NCBI GenBank assembly: GCA_964425225.1
Contig: CAYRMD010000015.1
Span: 9,285 to 73,284 of the forward strand
DNA from: BPJU01 sp964425225
Lineage (GTDB): Bacteria; Planctomycetota; Planctomycetia; Pirellulales; Pirellulaceae
Reading direction: 5' to 3'
Length of the DNA stretch: 64,000 bases
Shown here one piece after another: positions 7,989 to 17,475 of this stretch; the first letter of the stretch is position 1, and each line of letters begins with the position of its first letter. A program made the position numbers and the translations under genes. A model generated the notes under the pieces. It was given only the letters and a program-made list of their open reading frames with translations, made no database searches and was not told the DNA's origin.

Positions 7989-9044
7989 TTAGGGAAACAA
8001 CGTGCCAGCTTGCCCGTCCGCGGCAGGAAGAGGCACGGCACGTGTGCGCCAAAGCGCTTCGACTACCCACGCTGTGGTGGCAATTTTCAGTGGATAACTT
8101 TCCAGACCTGCCGGGCGTGTTGTCGCTGGCCATGCACCCGTGGACTCCTGCCGGGCAAGCAAAAACGCATGAGCCTGACGCACGCGCGTGTCGATGGAAA
8201 CTCGAATATCCGGAATTGTTTGATCAATGTAATTCGTCGTGCCACTGAATGCGATCAACACTAACGCTGTGTCGAACGGTTCTGAAGGCCGGTTAGGAAA
8301 CGGTCCCCAGCCACCATCCGAGTTCTGGGAGCGGCGAAGGAAATCCCAACTTGTCATCAGGGCAGCTTCTTCCCGTCGCCGAACTGCCACCACCCACCGT
8401 GCCGCCGCATCAGGAACATTTTGCGGATTGAGCGTCAGTATCGAGCGATGGCTCGACTTAATCTGCTCACTCCACCGTTCGGCGTCCACTGCTTCCAGAA
8501 CCGAACACGCTAAAAGCGTTCCCCATGCCGGACCAAGGCTCAAAGGTGAAGCTAAGGACGAGGTTCGGTCGGCTGGCCACCGGTGATCTTTCAGATGAGC
8601 GGCAACTCGACGTGCGATTTGCTCTTGAATGTGCGGCTCCAGGGCGAGCAACTTTCGCTCATGTCCCAGTAAAGCCACCCGCCCAAAATGCAAATCCGCT
8701 AAACGCTCGTCGCCCCCGCCCGGGTCCTGTACGGTCCGCCAACGGTTCGGTTGCCCAAGCCATTGGATGAGCGATTCAGGAACGTCGAATTTTGGTCGCT
8801 CGACTGCCGCACCGCTCAGCCAGAGTGCCCAGAGGCCAATTCCTTGGTTATGGCATGAAAAACATTGATTGTTTTCCCGCCAAAACGCCTCCTCGCTGGC
8901 CAAGTAAGAGTAGGCACGTTCCATCGCGCGAATCACATCTTCCTGGACCCTCGACGCAGGCGGCAACTGCCCACGGGCCGTCCATGTGAGGCCCACGGTC
9001 AGCGAAAACCAAAATGTCCAGGCAACATTGCTGCGCATGAGCAA
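7989..9044 (-). CDS. exported squalene-cyclase/prenyltransferase-like repeat protein with CXXCH
   Basis: 351 residues. A signal peptide (FWFSLTVGLTWTARG) precedes helical repeats. C61-x2-C64-H65 in NQCFSCHNQG is a c-type heme motif near the N-terminus. The rest resembles alpha-alpha barrel prenyltransferase/squalene oxidase repeats: LRRSQNSDGGWGPFP (~240-255) and LLARQESTGAWP (~305-317) are typical QW-like motifs. Family members in planctomycetes are often annotated only as prenyltransferase/squalene oxidase repeat proteins. The acidic DXDD-type cyclase motif is not evident, so terpene cyclase activity is not claimed. It faces the CX4CH gene convergently, and the two may work in the same exported redox process. 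Confidence 0.75.
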   Translation of the reverse strand: MLMRSNVAWTFWFSLTVGLTWTARGQLPPASRVQEDVIRAMERAYSYLASEEAFWRENNQCFSCHNQGIGLWALWLSGAAVERPKFDVPESLIQWLGQPNRWRTVQDPGGGDERLADLHFGRVALLGHERKLLALEPHIQEQIARRVAAHLKDHRWPADRTSSLASPLSLGPAWGTLLACSVLEAVDAERWSEQIKSSHRSILTLNPQNVPDAAARWVVAVRRREEAALMTSWDFLRRSQNSDGGWGPFPNRPSEPFDTALVLIAFSGTTNYIDQTIPDIRVSIDTRVRQAHAFLLARQESTGAWPATTRPAGLESYPLKIATTAWVVEALWRTRAVPLPAADGQAGTLFP

Positions 9045-9283
9045 TCGCTAAACTACCGTCAATTTCGTTTCTTATTTGTTTTTTACATGAGGTCAACAAC
9101 ACGATGATACTCGCTGGGAGCCTAAAATTTCAGTCGAGAAGCGATTTTTGGCCTTGGGAGTTGGCTTACCAGTGCCTATGATAAAAAATAATTATCGCGG
9201 TGTAGATCACTCGCTGGCTGGTCACGCCGCGGTCGCGTTCGACCGTGCCGAATCGGTGCATTTAGCGTGGAGAGAAACCAAAG

Positions 9284-9643
9284 GTGGTACTTAAATGGTT
9301 TTCCAAAGTCTATCATCCGGGTGACTGGGTGGTGTACCGAAAGACGAAACGTAGTATTCGGCCGGGTCCTCGGGCTCGACATATTACTCCAGCACGCTGT
9401 GGCGAGGAATACGTGTATGAGGTGAAGAAGTTTTACGTTGTCGAACGCGTCGAGCCTGGACATGTCATCGTACGCACACGGAAGGGTCGACGTCACCGCA
9501 TTGCCATCAGGGACCCGGGACTACGGCGCGCTCACTGGTGGGAACGTTTTTGGTTTCGCCACCGGTTTCCCATCGGTACACCCGAGCCACGTATGGAATC
9601 CCCTCAAGAATCGTCACCAGAAAACACTCGAGCGGCTAGTTAA
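9284..9643 (+). CDS. small basic protein, unknown function
   Basis: 119 residues from GTG 9284, with GGAGAG about 11 bases upstream. It is strongly basic and aromatic (KTKRSIRPGPRARH, VRTRKGRRHRI, HWWERFWFRHRF), with alternating hydrophobics in KFYVVERVEPGHVIVRTR that suggest a small beta-barrel, possibly SH3- or KOW-like. There is no signal peptide or membrane segment. The last 20 residues are Pro/Glu/Ser-rich. I do not recognise a family. Nucleic-acid binding is a guess from charge only. The ~240 bases before it separate it from the divergent CXXCH gene. Confidence 0.6.
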   Translation: MVLKWFSKVYHPGDWVVYRKTKRSIRPGPRARHITPARCGEEYVYEVKKFYVVERVEPGHVIVRTRKGRRHRIAIRDPGLRRAHWWERFWFRHRFPIGTPEPRMESPQESSPENTRAAS

Positions 9644-10230
9644 GGTGGGCTCCCTTGGTAACCCTCTGTGCACACAACCACGATTCATATGGCCCCGATC
9701 AACTAGCTCACCCAGTCCCCGCTCCACCCACGTCTCCGTTGCCTACCACCCATTCATCGGTGCGTTTGTAAGTCGATTTCTCATTGGGCGATCATAAGGC
9801 TTTTCCTGCAAGCCCTGGTGATTTTGATGAAACTAGCTAACCCGAGCCGTGGCATTAGCACCACTGGGGGCCCATGTAGAGGCCTTGGGCAAAAATGGTT
9901 CTTTCCCAACCGGCCGCGCGTGTTACCAGCTTGATTGTTCCTTTTCTTGCGCCTCTACGTCTCTGCGTTAAGAAATCTTTCACCTACAAACGTGACGCAC
10001 ACACCAGACCATTCCGGGGGCTGCAAATCAGAAAAGCTGACGCGCACCCGTATTAGGGCAGGCTTAATGGCACGACGAGAGATCCTCTAGAGCGACTCCC
10101 ACCTATTGGCGAACACGGCAGGTGCGACATAATGAACCGTTGAGGAGCTGAGAATCTGTCGTTACGCGGTTCATACTTCGTGAAAGGTAGAGTTAGTTAC
10201 CGGTGAGGAAGTTGCGAGGTCGTCCATCCG
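9644..10230. other. intergenic with a partial dispersed repeat
   Basis: About 590 bases without a recognisable gene. At ~9950-10010 there is a partial copy of the dispersed repeat: TTGCGCCTCTACGTCTCTGCGTTAA is followed by CACCTACAAACGTGACGCACACAC, the same 3' motif that ends the copies at 6.7 and 22.3 kb. Confidence 0.55.
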
Positions 10231-10698
10231 ATGGAGGAGACGATGTCCAACGATAGCGGCGAACCGAAAATCATTGTCGATGAAGATTGGAAGGCGCGGG
10301 TAGAACGTGAGCGGGAACAGTTGCGGCAGCAGGAAACGCAACAGCGTTCGGCCCAAAGAGAAGATGTCTTGGAGCAGGGCGAACCGTTTATCCCGCCGCC
10401 GCCAGCATCGTTTGCCGTACTCGTGGAATGGCTTGCCGCGCAGGCCTTGACACAACTGGCATTGAGTGTACCTCAGAAAGACACTTCAGGTTCCGCAGAC
10501 CAGCGCGGTCACAAGCAACGTCTGGAGCAGGCTCGACAACTGGCCAGCCATTTCATTGATCTTTTAGGGGTACTGGAAGAAAAAACTCAGGGTAACCGCT
10601 CTCCCGAAGAGTCTCGCTTACTTGCACAGCGACTTCACGAATTGCGGCTGGCATACGTAGAAGTACTTCATACGCGCTCGGCGGAGGGTACGCTCTAA
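10231..10698 (+). CDS. DUF1844 family protein
   Basis: 155 residues. The C-terminal half fits DUF1844: PPPASFAVLVEWLAAQALTQ, then a helix with ARQLASHFIDLLGVLEEKT and the end helix RLAQRLHELRLAYVEV. The N-terminal ~50 residues are highly charged and probably disordered (WKARVEREREQLRQQE). Family function is unknown; members are small soluble helical proteins found across planctomycetes and deltaproteobacteria. ATG 10231 has GAGGT 10 bases upstream; ATG 10243 is an alternative with GGAGGAG only 3 bases before it. It is a single-gene unit with long flanking gaps. Confidence 0.85.
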   Translation: MEETMSNDSGEPKIIVDEDWKARVEREREQLRQQETQQRSAQREDVLEQGEPFIPPPPASFAVLVEWLAAQALTQLALSVPQKDTSGSADQRGHKQRLEQARQLASHFIDLLGVLEEKTQGNRSPEESRLLAQRLHELRLAYVEVLHTRSAEGTL

Positions 10699-11624
10699 GC
10701 GCTCCCCTAGCGCCGTCGCTACAAGACACAGATCCCCGGGGGCAAGCGGAAGCCAATTGTACCGAGGGTGCGATGGGGAGTTCCGCGCACTGTCTTGTTG
10801 TCAAAGTTTGGAATGTGAATGCGTCACATGTTATGAAAATAATGATATAACGCAATGGTGCAGAGGTGCAACGAAGGAAATATATAGGCTGGTGAAAACC
10901 GCTTTCTGTTTTAGGGACGAAACTTTTTGTATACCACGGCGCGGCCTAAAGTACGGACAAGCTCAGCAAGAGAACGGGTTCGTATCTAATCTACCGGCTC
11001 GCCAAGCGCATTGCAGGGCGGTAATGGCAATAGGTCGAGGATGGGCGAACGTTTGCCACACTCGTTCTGCCAACAAGTCGCATGATCTTACGAAGGGACC
11101 GCGTGGTGCCCTGGCACTATCGTTCGAAAAACACCTCGCGGTGCGAAAATCCACGGCCGTTTACACAAACCCGAACAATGAGCACCGTTCCTGACTGGCG
11201 AAAGAGTTAAACTGCCGGCGGAGTGCCCGTGTTGGGACATGGCTGCTAAGCATACTCGACGCGGACTAGATGTGCGCGACCGAACTTTACGGTCACAGCT
11301 TACGTGCGGTGCCAGCGACAGACGCACCATGTATCCGCTCGCACTTGAAACACAAACGGTTAATGAGCAGCCAGGCAAACACGTTAGTAGCGCCCTTTCG
11401 CAATTCTCTTGGAAGATTGATCCACGCAAAATGGGAAGACGCGAGCAAACGGGAAGTTTGAGGCAACCTGTCAGCGCAAGGTCGAGTCGCACACGCAGAA
11501 CGAAGTTCGTATATCGCTCTAGACTCTGTGTCGCTTGGCGCGGTAATGGATAGCCCAAACGCGTAGATGATTTCTTGAATGCGAGCTCGACACTCGGCGA
11601 CAACCGATCGCGGAGCTTTTTCCA
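10699..11624. other. long intergenic region, no gene recognised
   Basis: About 925 bases. Several short frames exist on both strands (for example around 11240-11550), but none has a ribosome-binding site, family match or codon pattern like the neighbours. Possibly decayed sequence. Confidence 0.4.
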
Positions 11625-12881
11625 ATGGAAGAACCGGTGGTGATAACTGGTATCGGGATGGTGACGGCCGTTGGGTGGAATTGCGAAACGGCGTGGCGAG
11701 CCATTTGCCGAGGGCGAACGCGGGTGCGCCCCGTACGAGGGTTGCCACCACTGCCGGACGGAGTGATTTGGGGGGCTACGGTGGATTTTCCCGGTCGACT
11801 TCGTGGCGTGGACAAAATCCTGGCGATGGCGCGGCAGGCAACTCGGGAAGCACTGCGCGATGCGGGATTGACAATTCCGGGCACGGGCAAGCCGCACCGG
11901 TGTGGATGTGCGTTTAACGCCCATATGGGCTATCTCGACTGGTATTACCGCAATCAAGAAAGAGATTCTCCAAGCAGCGTTGCCGAGCCGGTTCCCTGGT
12001 TTCGCAAATGGCTGCCTCAATCGACGTGTGTAGAGATTGCCCGACTTTTTCATCTGCACGGGCCACGGCTAGCCTATTCCACGGCTTGTGCCAGCAGTTT
12101 AATCGGATTAATAGCGGCCGTCCGGTATATCCAAAGTGGCCAGGCAGATGTCATGGTCGCCGGCGGCAGCGACGTGATTGACCCATTATTTGCCGCCAGT
12201 TTTTATCGGATGGGAGTGCTGGCCAGAATCGATCCCAATTTGCAGTACCCGGTGTGCCGGCCCTTCGACGAAGAACGCAATGGCTTTGTGCTTGGTGAAG
12301 GAGCCGCGACATTGGTGCTGGAACGGCTGGATCATGCCCTGCGCCGCAAGGCACCCATTTATGCCGTTTGGCTTGGATCAGCTGTGGTCAACGACGCACA
12401 CCACGTTACTGACCTGGATCAAGACAGCCACGTACTATTACGGTTGATCGAACAACTTCTCACTTCCACCGGTGTTGCTGCGACGGATATCGATTACGTC
12501 AACGCTCACGGCACCGGTACATGGCAGAACGATCGATTGGAGATGTCGGTTTATGGAAAAGTATTGACGCCTCAGAATCCGCAACTGGTTGTAAGTTCGA
12601 CGAAATCAGTTTTAGGACATCTGGTCAATGCATCAGGAGCTGTGGAAACTGCCGTCACAGTCTTGGCGTTACGCGATGGGTTTTTACCACCCACGATGCA
12701 CGTACGACGTGTAGATCCTTCCTGCCCGTTTGATTGCTTGCCGAGACGCGGTATTCATCGTAATGCCGAAATTGCGCTTAAAGTTTCGCTCGCTTTCGGT
12801 GGGCATCTGGCTGCCGTTCTATTACGCCGCTGGAATGGATCGGCTAACCCCTTGGCTGTGGGATCAGCTCGAGCGGCCTAG
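11625..12881 (+). CDS. beta-ketoacyl-ACP synthase (KAS I/II, FabF-like)
   Basis: 418 residues, the usual FabF length. It condenses malonyl-ACP with an acyl primer. The active site is complete: nucleophile C155 in STACASS, H295 in NAHGTGT, and K327/H332 in KSVLGHLVNASG; the C-terminal glycine-rich SLAFGGHLAAVL matches the family. N-terminal VVITGIGMVTAVG is the standard first strand. GGAG lies about 10 bases before ATG 11625. No acyl carrier protein, ketoreductase or acyltransferase lies within several kilobases. The N-terminal half (HMGYLDWYYRNQE) differs from housekeeping FabF, so a specialised lipid or secondary-metabolite role is possible. Confidence 0.9.
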   Translation: MEEPVVITGIGMVTAVGWNCETAWRAICRGRTRVRPVRGLPPLPDGVIWGATVDFPGRLRGVDKILAMARQATREALRDAGLTIPGTGKPHRCGCAFNAHMGYLDWYYRNQERDSPSSVAEPVPWFRKWLPQSTCVEIARLFHLHGPRLAYSTACASSLIGLIAAVRYIQSGQADVMVAGGSDVIDPLFAASFYRMGVLARIDPNLQYPVCRPFDEERNGFVLGEGAATLVLERLDHALRRKAPIYAVWLGSAVVNDAHHVTDLDQDSHVLLRLIEQLLTSTGVAATDIDYVNAHGTGTWQNDRLEMSVYGKVLTPQNPQLVVSSTKSVLGHLVNASGAVETAVTVLALRDGFLPPTMHVRRVDPSCPFDCLPRRGIHRNAEIALKVSLAFGGHLAAVLLRRWNGSANPLAVGSARAA

Positions 12882-13325
12882 TGAATTGAAGCAAATCGAA
12901 CCTTTCTGTGGCAAACGGATGGTAGCACACCGGCTCCAGCGTAGAGATGCGACTTCGGCACCCGACAAATTCTGCCGTAATCCCCATAGTCACGAGCGCC
13001 CCGTGCTGTCTTCTGCAAACTCGTTGCTGCGTCCACTAGCCGCACTTTAGATACAGCTGTTGGCTTCAAAGGAGAAAAGAGACGCCATCCGGACAGGGCG
13101 GTAGTATTTTTCCCGCGTGCACGACATCCAAATAGGTAATACGACGTGCGGCTGGGACGATCGCGCTTTTCGCTCCCCCCGAATCGCAGCGCAAACCAAG
13201 GGCGTTCGGTTTCATGACGAGCCATCAACGCTTTCCAGCCTGAGCTTTGGCAAGTACAAGCGGCATACTGCCCAGGAAAGCTCCAGCTTGTACGAAGTAA
13301 TTTCCATGCGACAAAGCACCAAGCA
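12882..13325. other. intergenic between convergent genes, nothing recognised
   Basis: About 440 bases between the ketosynthase and the convergent DUF983 gene. Open frames on the minus strand here have no family resemblance, and no clear hairpin-plus-T-run terminator was seen. Confidence 0.35.
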
Positions 13326-13730
13326 CTAATTCGCTGAAATATCGTCTGAAGTTCTTGTCTTGGGATCAAGCCAATCGTCGAAGGCTAACCACAAGCTCCG
13401 CGCATATCGATGGAACCACAAGGGAAACAGTAAGCAAAATAGTAAAGCCCCGACGAGTAACTGCTGATTGCTTGCCCACGCGCCGAAAAGTAGCAGCGGG
13501 TAAAAAATTGCAAGCAATAGCGCGGTTAGGCCGTAATTGATATAGATCGACCCTAAATAAAACCCGGGCTCACGCTGCCAGGAACTACCACATATAGGAC
13601 ACTGCGGTTGCATCGTCCAACCGCGATAGATCCTCGCTTTCCCACAACCCGGACAGCGCAACCGCAGGGCGCGTCCCAGCAATCGCATGAGGCTCGGTCG
13701 CCGCCTTTGGTGGTCTGGTGAGACGGGCAT
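13326..13730 (-). CDS. DUF983 family zinc-ribbon membrane protein
   Basis: 134 residues from ATG 13730. A GTG at 13796 would add 22 residues and overlap the upstream gene; DUF983 proteins normally have only a short tail before the conserved LLGRALRLRCPGCG, so the shorter form is preferred although its ribosome-binding site is poorly spaced. Two CPXCG knuckles (CPGCGKARIYRG and CPICGSSW) form a probable zinc ribbon, followed by EPGFYLGSIYINYG and two transmembrane helices (LTALLLAIFYPLLLFGAW and LLVGALLFCLLFPLWF). The family role is unknown. It follows a small exported-protein gene on the same strand within about 30 bases, so the two may be co-transcribed. Confidence 0.82.
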   Translation of the reverse strand: MPVSPDHQRRRPSLMRLLGRALRLRCPGCGKARIYRGWTMQPQCPICGSSWQREPGFYLGSIYINYGLTALLLAIFYPLLLFGAWASNQQLLVGALLFCLLFPLWFHRYARSLWLAFDDWLDPKTRTSDDISAN

Positions 13731-13762
13731 TCCTGCCGTTGCCTCTCGGTAACCCTGGGCCA

Positions 13763-14143
13763 CTATCGGTGTGGTTCGAGGAACCGTTGCCAACACATGT
13801 GGATCGTATCACATGGTCCATTCGGGAAGAACCACGGAGTGGGGGGTGCCAAAATCACCTGTGGCTTTCGTAGAGGCGCCGGCCGCAACATGCCCGGTGG
13901 AAGTACATTCGGATGCATTACACTGCGAACCGGCTGCCACGGTTGAGCACACGGCAGGCAGCCGGGTTCACCTGTCGAACCATACGGGTTAACAGGATGC
14001 CAATAGCGCAATAGAACCGACCAATTGCCGGCTTGAGCCAATGATGGTTGTATAACGAAAACGAGTATTGCCACCCAAGCCGCTTTGCTCCACCGAGTGG
14101 ACGGTACAATTAAGGAGTACTTTCCAGAGAGTGCTGTGTTCAT
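13763..14143 (-). CDS. small exported protein, Pro/Cys-containing, unknown
   Basis: 126 residues. The N-terminus is a convincing signal peptide: KAAWVAILVFVIQPSLAQAG with cleavage near residue 38, after a longer than usual basic lead (a later start is possible). The mature part has CLPCAQPW, a CXXC-type pair, and a Pro/Met/His-rich tract (VMHPNVLPPGMLRPAPLRKP). No family recognised. GGAAG lies about 8 bases before ATG 14143. The stop lies just before the preferred DUF983 start. The Cys/Met/His content could suit metal binding, but that is speculation. Confidence 0.5.
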   Translation of the reverse strand: MNTALSGKYSLIVPSTRWSKAAWVAILVFVIQPSLAQAGNWSVLLRYWHPVNPYGSTGEPGCLPCAQPWQPVRSVMHPNVLPPGMLRPAPLRKPQVILAPPTPWFFPNGPCDTIHMCWQRFLEPHR

Positions 14144-14416
14144 CGTTTACGCTTCCGCCCGAATCTGGCCAAATTGCAAGAACACCATGACTATCCATCA
14201 AATCGTACCGGCACGGGGCCCATGCCGTATTTACTCGTAACCTGTGGAAGACATTACCCAATTTCTCCAGCCGGAAAGGCATGACCGGCTGTACATGGGA
14301 TTGCGAAGGATACGGGTCGAACGCGTTTCGCGACGGGTGTTAACGTGGGTGCGGTTTCGCAATGTGGTGGTTTGGCGAGGCTCTGTAGCGCTCCGGCATG
14401 CTACTAGCAACTGAAG

Positions 14417-15736
14417 CTACAGTTTCCCGGAAGGCGGGGGCGGGGCGATGCGCGTTTCGGCATCCAGAATTTCCGGTGGCACGCCGAGCGAGGATCCCTC
14501 GGCCATACCGAAGGGCGCAGCCGCTGGTGGCTCTTGCCTCTTTTCGTCGGTCGTTTCAGCCCGAGCCTTCGTGGTCGCCTCCGAGCGGCGTGCCTGCTGC
14601 TGGCGGCGCAGCTCTTCCCGTCGCTTCGCCCACTTGGCGCGTGCCCGGACGATACGCGGGAAGTCGAATTCTACCGGTTCACGACGAGAAAACGGAGTGA
14701 GCTTTTCGGCGACCTCTAGAGCAGAAGCGAAACGCTTTTCGGGCCGCTTCGCCATCATTTTCACGACGAGCTGGGATACCTCTTCCGGTACATCGCGCCT
14801 TAACAGATGGGGAGGATCGACTGGTTTTTCACGATGCGCTCGAATCTTTTCCACATTGTTGTCACCGGGGAACGGAGGGCGCCCAACCAAAGCGAAAAAC
14901 AACGTCCCACCCAACCCATAAATGTCCGCGCGGCGGTCCACCCGATAGCTGTTGATTGCCTGTTCCGGGGCCACATAGTCCGCGGTACCTAGTCGGTCCT
15001 GACCCATGATCATCGCCAGCGCAAATTCTTCATCATGTTCGTCGATCATGGCCAGACCAAAGTCCAACAACTTGACGCTCCCGTCGCTGCGAATCAAAAG
15101 GTTATCCGGTTTGACATCCCGGTGAATCAACCCTGCCTCGTGCGCATGGTGTAGGCCAATAGCCGCTTGACGGACAATGTCACAAGCCCGCCAGACGGGA
15201 AGTTGTTTGTGCAAGGCGACAAGCTCGTTAAGACTAACTCCTTTGACTAGCTCCATTACGACGTAGTACATTTCGCCATGGCTGTCTTCGTAGCGATTAA
15301 TGGACCACGTCCGCAAGATATTGGGATGTTTCAAGCGCATGCCGGCCTGAGCTTCCAGTTGGATGCGCGTCAACATAGCGATGTCGCGCCGATAGCGATC
15401 CGACAAGACTTTGATGGCCACCTGCCAACCGGTCTTCACTTCTTCGGCTGCATACACATAGCCCATGCCGCCCGAACCCAGCGGGTATAGCAGGCAAAAG
15501 CCGTCGAAAGCCAAACCGCGCCACCGGCCCTTAAGAAGTTGCTTGGCCTGGAAGATAGTAAGCTTCCGCGCCGCAATTAAACCGCGTGCTGCCTCTATCG
15601 CCGACGTTTCGCGCGTCCATCCCCGTTGGGTTGCTAGCGCACCGCATGATGCCTCGTCCAGAAGCCCGCTGCGGACGACAAGTTCCAAGAATTCCCGTGC
15701 CGAACTGGGTTGGGTCATTGCCGTCGGTCCATCCAC
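14417..15736 (-). CDS. serine/threonine protein kinase, planctomycete type
   Basis: 439 residues. An N-terminal helical segment (~12-75; SGLLDEASC ... LTIFQAKQLLKGR) is the planctomycete-type lead that precedes many kinase domains. The kinase domain (~80-350) has GSGGMG (P-loop), VAIK (K109), HRDVKPDN (D207 catalytic), DFG (D225) and VAPEQ, so it should be active. After residue ~355 comes a basic coiled stretch (RAKWAKRREELRRQQQ) and a Pro/Glu-rich tail. There is no transmembrane segment or sensor domain, so it is cytosolic. It is a monocistronic minus-strand gene; its substrates are unknown. Confidence 0.92.
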   Translation of the reverse strand: MDGPTAMTQPSSAREFLELVVRSGLLDEASCGALATQRGWTRETSAIEAARGLIAARKLTIFQAKQLLKGRWRGLAFDGFCLLYPLGSGGMGYVYAAEEVKTGWQVAIKVLSDRYRRDIAMLTRIQLEAQAGMRLKHPNILRTWSINRYEDSHGEMYYVVMELVKGVSLNELVALHKQLPVWRACDIVRQAAIGLHHAHEAGLIHRDVKPDNLLIRSDGSVKLLDFGLAMIDEHDEEFALAMIMGQDRLGTADYVAPEQAINSYRVDRRADIYGLGGTLFFALVGRPPFPGDNNVEKIRAHREKPVDPPHLLRRDVPEEVSQLVVKMMAKRPEKRFASALEVAEKLTPFSRREPVEFDFPRIVRARAKWAKRREELRRQQQARRSEATTKARAETTDEKRQEPPAAAPFGMAEGSSLGVPPEILDAETRIAPPPPSGKL

Positions 15737-16584
15737 CTATGGTGTGCTACTTTCCCGATGGGACCACCCTGTGCAATTGACATTCGCACAGAACCTGCGC
15801 GGCACCTGGTTGAACAGCCCTGCGAACAACCTCTCCAGGCCACGTCACTTCCAACGTCCACCGGCCAAGAGCCCCACCAACCTGACAACAAATTCTACCA
15901 CAGAGTCACTCAAAAAGTAGAACCAGGGCACCTTCTTCTGGCCGCGGATATGCCTGGCGACACACGCGGCCAGCAGTCGTACACTTCCTCAGCCTTACAA
16001 CGTAACAATACCTTTCCAACGTCGTGCGACCACGCGCTAGTCAATGGATGTCGCGAACGATGCTTAGACAGAACACCGTTCAAAGGTCACGGCGACCGAG
16101 CTAACGAACGCACAGACGAACGCTATCCCGATCGCCGTCGGTGGGTCAGCGATGAAGGAACCAACTCTTTATCCAAACTAAGAAACGACGCTGGGGGTTT
16201 CGCTTCTCAAAAGCCGCGGACGGCTCTAGCCTGCGCGCCCATTCAGAAAGCTACCCCACGGGAAGAATAACACGACAGCCACCACGCCGTAGGTTTACGG
16301 TTCCAGGCTATACTATCGACGCCGGCTGACCTCAATCGAACGCCGCTTGGCTCGTTTCACAGCGTCCTCGACAACCAGCCATGTGGACGTTACCGGTATC
16401 GACGCAACATTAGCCCGACTTCAACTATCGTCTGCATGGGCGAAGTACATGGTGCTTCGAGCTCTTCGCCCCGCTTGCTCTTCGCTTTAGCGCCTTGGTG
16501 CCTCTGCGTTAAAACACTTTGGATCTCGGCAACATACCGAACACCAAAAGCTGAGCTAAGCTGGCGACCGACTAAGTTACCGTC
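15737..16584. other. intergenic with short repeat motif
   Basis: About 850 bases. Nothing coding is recognised. Around 16470-16515 the motif GCTTTAGCGCCTTGGTGCCTCTGCGTTAAAA is a fragment of the dispersed repeat family. The left part contains the kinase promoter, not identified by sequence. Confidence 0.45.
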
Positions 16585-17475
16585 TTAGTTTCGGAACCCA
16601 TATTCAGGATTACTCGGATCGAAGTCGACATCGGTAAGACCTACGTTGAGTTTGACTTGTCGGTACGTGTACTGTTCAAGCAACCGTGGTTCGGTCTGTC
16701 CAGCGGCTGGCCAATCATACGCTTCATAGTGAATTGGGATTTGTAAGAGCGTATCGATGTACACGCGAGCTGAGTGGAAGCGAATGGCGCTATCCGGCCG
16801 CCGGTTGAGAACTTCGATCCCAACACATGGCCGCTGGTCAATGCGGGCTCCCGTACGGATAGTCAGTGTGCAATCCTCCAATTCTGGGTTTTCCAAATGT
16901 TCGATAAATCTCCGTACCAGGTTTTTAAAACCGAATTCGGTGATCGGATAGCGATTGTCCTCTAGAGCAAGTTCGCTCATGGGGTCCAAGCGTGTGGTAA
17001 TATAGGCGAATCGCAAGCCGCCCTTTTTGGCAATAAGTTTTCCGTCGTTTTGGCCTTCGACGTACAGCACTTCACGGCCTTGGAGATCACCCGGAGCAAG
17101 GAATTTGAGGTAGACGCTAAACGGCATCTCCCGACCGCTCGACTTCTGTGCATGGCGCACCTTCGCCAACATGTACTGATAGGGAAGTAGCTTTCCGCGC
17201 ACCCGCTCGCGCTTGACCAAAAGGCAGGTGTAATCGGCGATCTGTTGTTCGATGCGGTCGTAACCGCTCCGTGCCCAGGCAAGAATTGCCTGCCGAAGCG
17301 ACGCCGAATCGGACAAATCACTACCGCGAGTCAACAGGGCCACTAAGTCAGCAGGTAACCCATCCAAGGAATGTGCATGGTCCAACAACGGATCGGCCAG
17401 AGGAGCCTGAGCAGGTAGACTCGATCCGACAACTGCGATCCAACCAGCAACTGCTACGTGTACGAGCCTGCACAT
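16585..17475 (-). CDS. DUF1571 family exported protein
   Basis: 296 residues with an N-terminal signal peptide (HVAVAGWIAVVGSSLPAQA, cleavage near residue 24). The body fits DUF1571: IADYTCLLVKRERVRGKLLP, YLKFLAPGDLQGREVLYVEG, a central ITEFGFKNLVRRFIE and the C-terminal ALL-type end LTDVDFDPSNPEYGF. The fold is LolA/outer-membrane-carrier-like in my recollection of the family, suggesting binding of a lipophilic molecule, but that is inference. AAAGGA lies 7 bases before ATG 17475. Monocistronic. Confidence 0.85.
   Translation of the reverse strand: MCRLVHVAVAGWIAVVGSSLPAQAPLADPLLDHAHSLDGLPADLVALLTRGSDLSDSASLRQAILAWARSGYDRIEQQIADYTCLLVKRERVRGKLLPYQYMLAKVRHAQKSSGREMPFSVYLKFLAPGDLQGREVLYVEGQNDGKLIAKKGGLRFAYITTRLDPMSELALEDNRYPITEFGFKNLVRRFIEHLENPELEDCTLTIRTGARIDQRPCVGIEVLNRRPDSAIRFHSARVYIDTLLQIPIHYEAYDWPAAGQTEPRLLEQYTYRQVKLNVGLTDVDFDPSNPEYGFRN

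Noticed and set aside
11088..12059. A 323-residue minus-strand frame overlapping the ketosynthase start.
   Set aside because: It overlaps an unambiguous ketosynthase on the other strand, and its sequence is Arg/Ser/Pro-rich without family motifs.
14448..14921. Long plus-strand frames antisense to the kinase gene, and similar antisense frames inside smc, moaC and the FlgI-like gene.
   Set aside because: They mirror a well-supported gene on the other strand and have Arg/Ser-rich composition typical of GC-rich shadow frames.
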